Shown here one piece after another: positions 51,665 to 52,672 of a DNA stretch of 52,672 nucleotides; position 1 is the stretch's first letter, and every line of letters begins with the position of its first letter. Where the stretch lies: NCBI GenBank assembly GCA_944320385.1, contig CALUHH010000014.1, positions 1 to 52,672 on the forward strand, written 5' to 3'. This DNA comes from an uncultured Atopobiaceae bacterium (GTDB lineage: Bacteria > Actinomycetota > Coriobacteriia > Coriobacteriales > Atopobiaceae). Made by a program: the position numbers and the translations under genes. The notes below the pieces were generated by a model. The model worked only from the letters and a program-made list of their open reading frames with translations. It was not told the DNA's origin and ran no database searches.

Positions 51665-52144
51665 TTACGAACGCGTCATGCCCATGGCGCGATAGAGGTC
51701 CTCGAAACCGAGCCCCTTACGGTCCCGGCGACGGTACCACGTTGCATAGGTATTCCAATCGGGTGCGAAAACGTGATTGCAGAGCAGGATCCACAGGGGA
51801 ATGAACGGAATGAATAGCAGCCCGGCAACCGCGAGCCACATGATAATCCTTAGCTCCGTATCCATGGAAAGCGGTAGCGCCAGAAGAACGACCAAGGCCA
51901 GCATAGCAACCACCGCGTAGGCGACCATCCCTCGGAGTTGCAGCTTCTTTGCCTTTTCATAGCCAGAGAGAATGCGCCCGAGCAGCTGCACGTGGCCGCG
52001 GCTGAAGGTCCGGAACGCGTAAGCCAGCATCTTGCTACGCTCCGCAGCCGAGGCAGCAACCCCCGCCGCAGTCGCCGCCTCTGAAAAACCGTCGGGTGCG
52101 CGTAGCTGAGCGTCGGACGCCCATTCGCAGAAGTCACGGTCCAT
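51665..52144 (-). CDS. Two-TM hypothetical membrane protein
   Basis: This 159-residue protein starts at ATG 52144, six bases after GGAGGG. An N-terminal soluble helical part (SEAATAAGVAASAAERSKML) is followed by two membrane segments (AYAVVAMLALVVLLALPLSM and IIMWLAVAGLLFIPFIPLWI) and a basic C-terminus. I do not recognise a family. It has no operon partner within the window. Confidence 0.75.
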   Translation of the reverse strand: MDRDFCEWASDAQLRAPDGFSEAATAAGVAASAAERSKMLAYAFRTFSRGHVQLLGRILSGYEKAKKLQLRGMVAYAVVAMLALVVLLALPLSMDTELRIIMWLAVAGLLFIPFIPLWILLCNHVFAPDWNTYATWYRRRDRKGLGFEDLYRAMGMTRS

Positions 52145-52424
52145 GCGCGTCCCTCCAAGCTTGAGGCGTTGGCGTTCGCAGCGGCAGTCGAGCGGATTTA
52201 TTTTAGCATGCGCCCGATGCGGTCCTCGGCAGCGGGGCCGGGACCGGGACGTGACCGAGGGAACGCCTCGCTCCGTGGCGCCCCCAGCCGTGGCCTCTCG
52301 ATGATGGGCCGGATAGGGCGCAGCTTGGCGCGTGTGTTTAGTCAACCCTTGCTTTCGGAAAAGAGCGCGCCTTTCTTTCGGGTTTCACCACGAAAGGTTT
52401 TCGGGTTTCGGCGCGGGCGCGCCG
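52145..52424. other. Intergenic region before the IS21 fragment
   Basis: No gene is visible in 280 bases. The repeats ttcgggtttc (52377 and 52400) and a gcgcgggcgcgcc palindrome lie next to the istB fragment and may belong to the end of the insertion sequence. Confidence 0.4.
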
Positions 52425-52672
52425 CTAGCTTCCCGACTTGCCCAGCATGAGCGACTCCTCGAGACGGTGGCTGGGCCCGCCGAACTCCACGAGCCTGCCG
52501 TGGTGGACGACGCGGTCCACGATCGCGGCGGCGAGCTTGTCGTCCGCGAAGACCGTGCCCCAGCGGCCGAGCTCCACGTTCGTGGCGAGCACTATGCTCC
52601 TCCTCCTATATTGAAGTTGCCACTTCTCGCGCAGTGGCCGCGCTTCTTTACCCGTAGACGCGAATATGGGAT
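52425..52672 (-). CDS. istB: IS21-type istB C-terminal fragment, cut by the window edge
   Basis: The frame ending at 52425 reads SIVLATNVELGRWGTVFADD then AAAIVDRVVHHGRLVEFGG and SHRLEESLM, the C-terminus of the IstB AAA+ helper of IS21 transposition. Homology is clear back to about 52597. The last 75 bases before the edge (residues STGKEARPLREKWQLQYRRR) no longer look like IstB although the frame stays open, so the gene may be interrupted there. Confidence 0.75.
   Translation of the reverse strand, partial: PIFASTGKEARPLREKWQLQYRRRSIVLATNVELGRWGTVFADDKLAAAIVDRVVHHGRLVEFGGPSHRLEESLMLGKSGS

Noticed and set aside
1..52672. CRISPR arrays
   Set aside because: No regularly spaced identical repeats with unique spacers are visible; the repeats noted are iterons, hairpins or interspersed motifs.

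Overview
The window is GC-rich DNA, about 65% G+C by eye. Its host genes point to a gut-associated actinobacterium, most likely Coriobacteriia (Atopobiaceae, for example an Olsenella relative). The supporting genes are a bile salt hydrolase with every catalytic residue present, an oleate hydratase, a GMP synthase without its glutaminase domain, and a DUF1275 membrane protein. The genus is an inference from gene content and style; no rRNA or tRNA gene is visible.

Positions 67 to 34723 are an integrated siphophage-like prophage sitting on the 3' end of guaA. An 11-base direct repeat (tcccactcgat) marks both ends, and the left copy spells a second guaA-like C-terminus (IIEWE-stop) backwards. From the left the prophage carries: a tyrosine integrase with two XRE regulators and a small protein (leftward); a small HTH protein and a large primase-helicase followed by a cluster of TTGAGACG iterons; two zinc-ribbon proteins; terminase subunits; a GIY-YIG nuclease gene bracketed by a new-looking repeat; and a portal gene. 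Next come a roughly 1 kb GC-rich stretch holding a 418-bp palindrome and a 10-kb defence cassette. The head genes then resume (scaffold, capsid, connectors), followed by Dit, Tal, a collagen-like fibre, a BspA-like fibre, a divergent AT-rich accessory pair, and lysis genes. No major tail protein, tail chaperone or tape measure gene is present, so the prophage looks tail-defective unless those genes lie elsewhere.

The defence cassette (12593 to 22914) has its own promoter-like region and its own terminator. It encodes a ribbon-helix-helix regulator, a Snf2/RapA-like translocase, a type III Mod methyltransferase, a type III Res helicase-nuclease, a TrlF-like PHP plus ABC-type ATPase, and a 93-residue protein. 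Overlapping starts and stops tie most of these genes together. It is inserted where SPP1-like phages keep a minor head protein gene, between portal and scaffold.

Right of the prophage is chromosome: guaA, rsmJ, a DUF1275 gene, a DHA2-type MFS exporter, bile salt hydrolase, tex, and a large lipoprotein. A graveyard of fragments follows (half a tyrosine phosphatase, then a frameshifted guaA 3' end that carries a third copy of the att core). Then come a methyltransferase, a TetR-ABC exporter operon, a MATE remnant, a TetR-oleate hydratase pair, a two-TM protein, and an IS21 istB fragment at the window edge.
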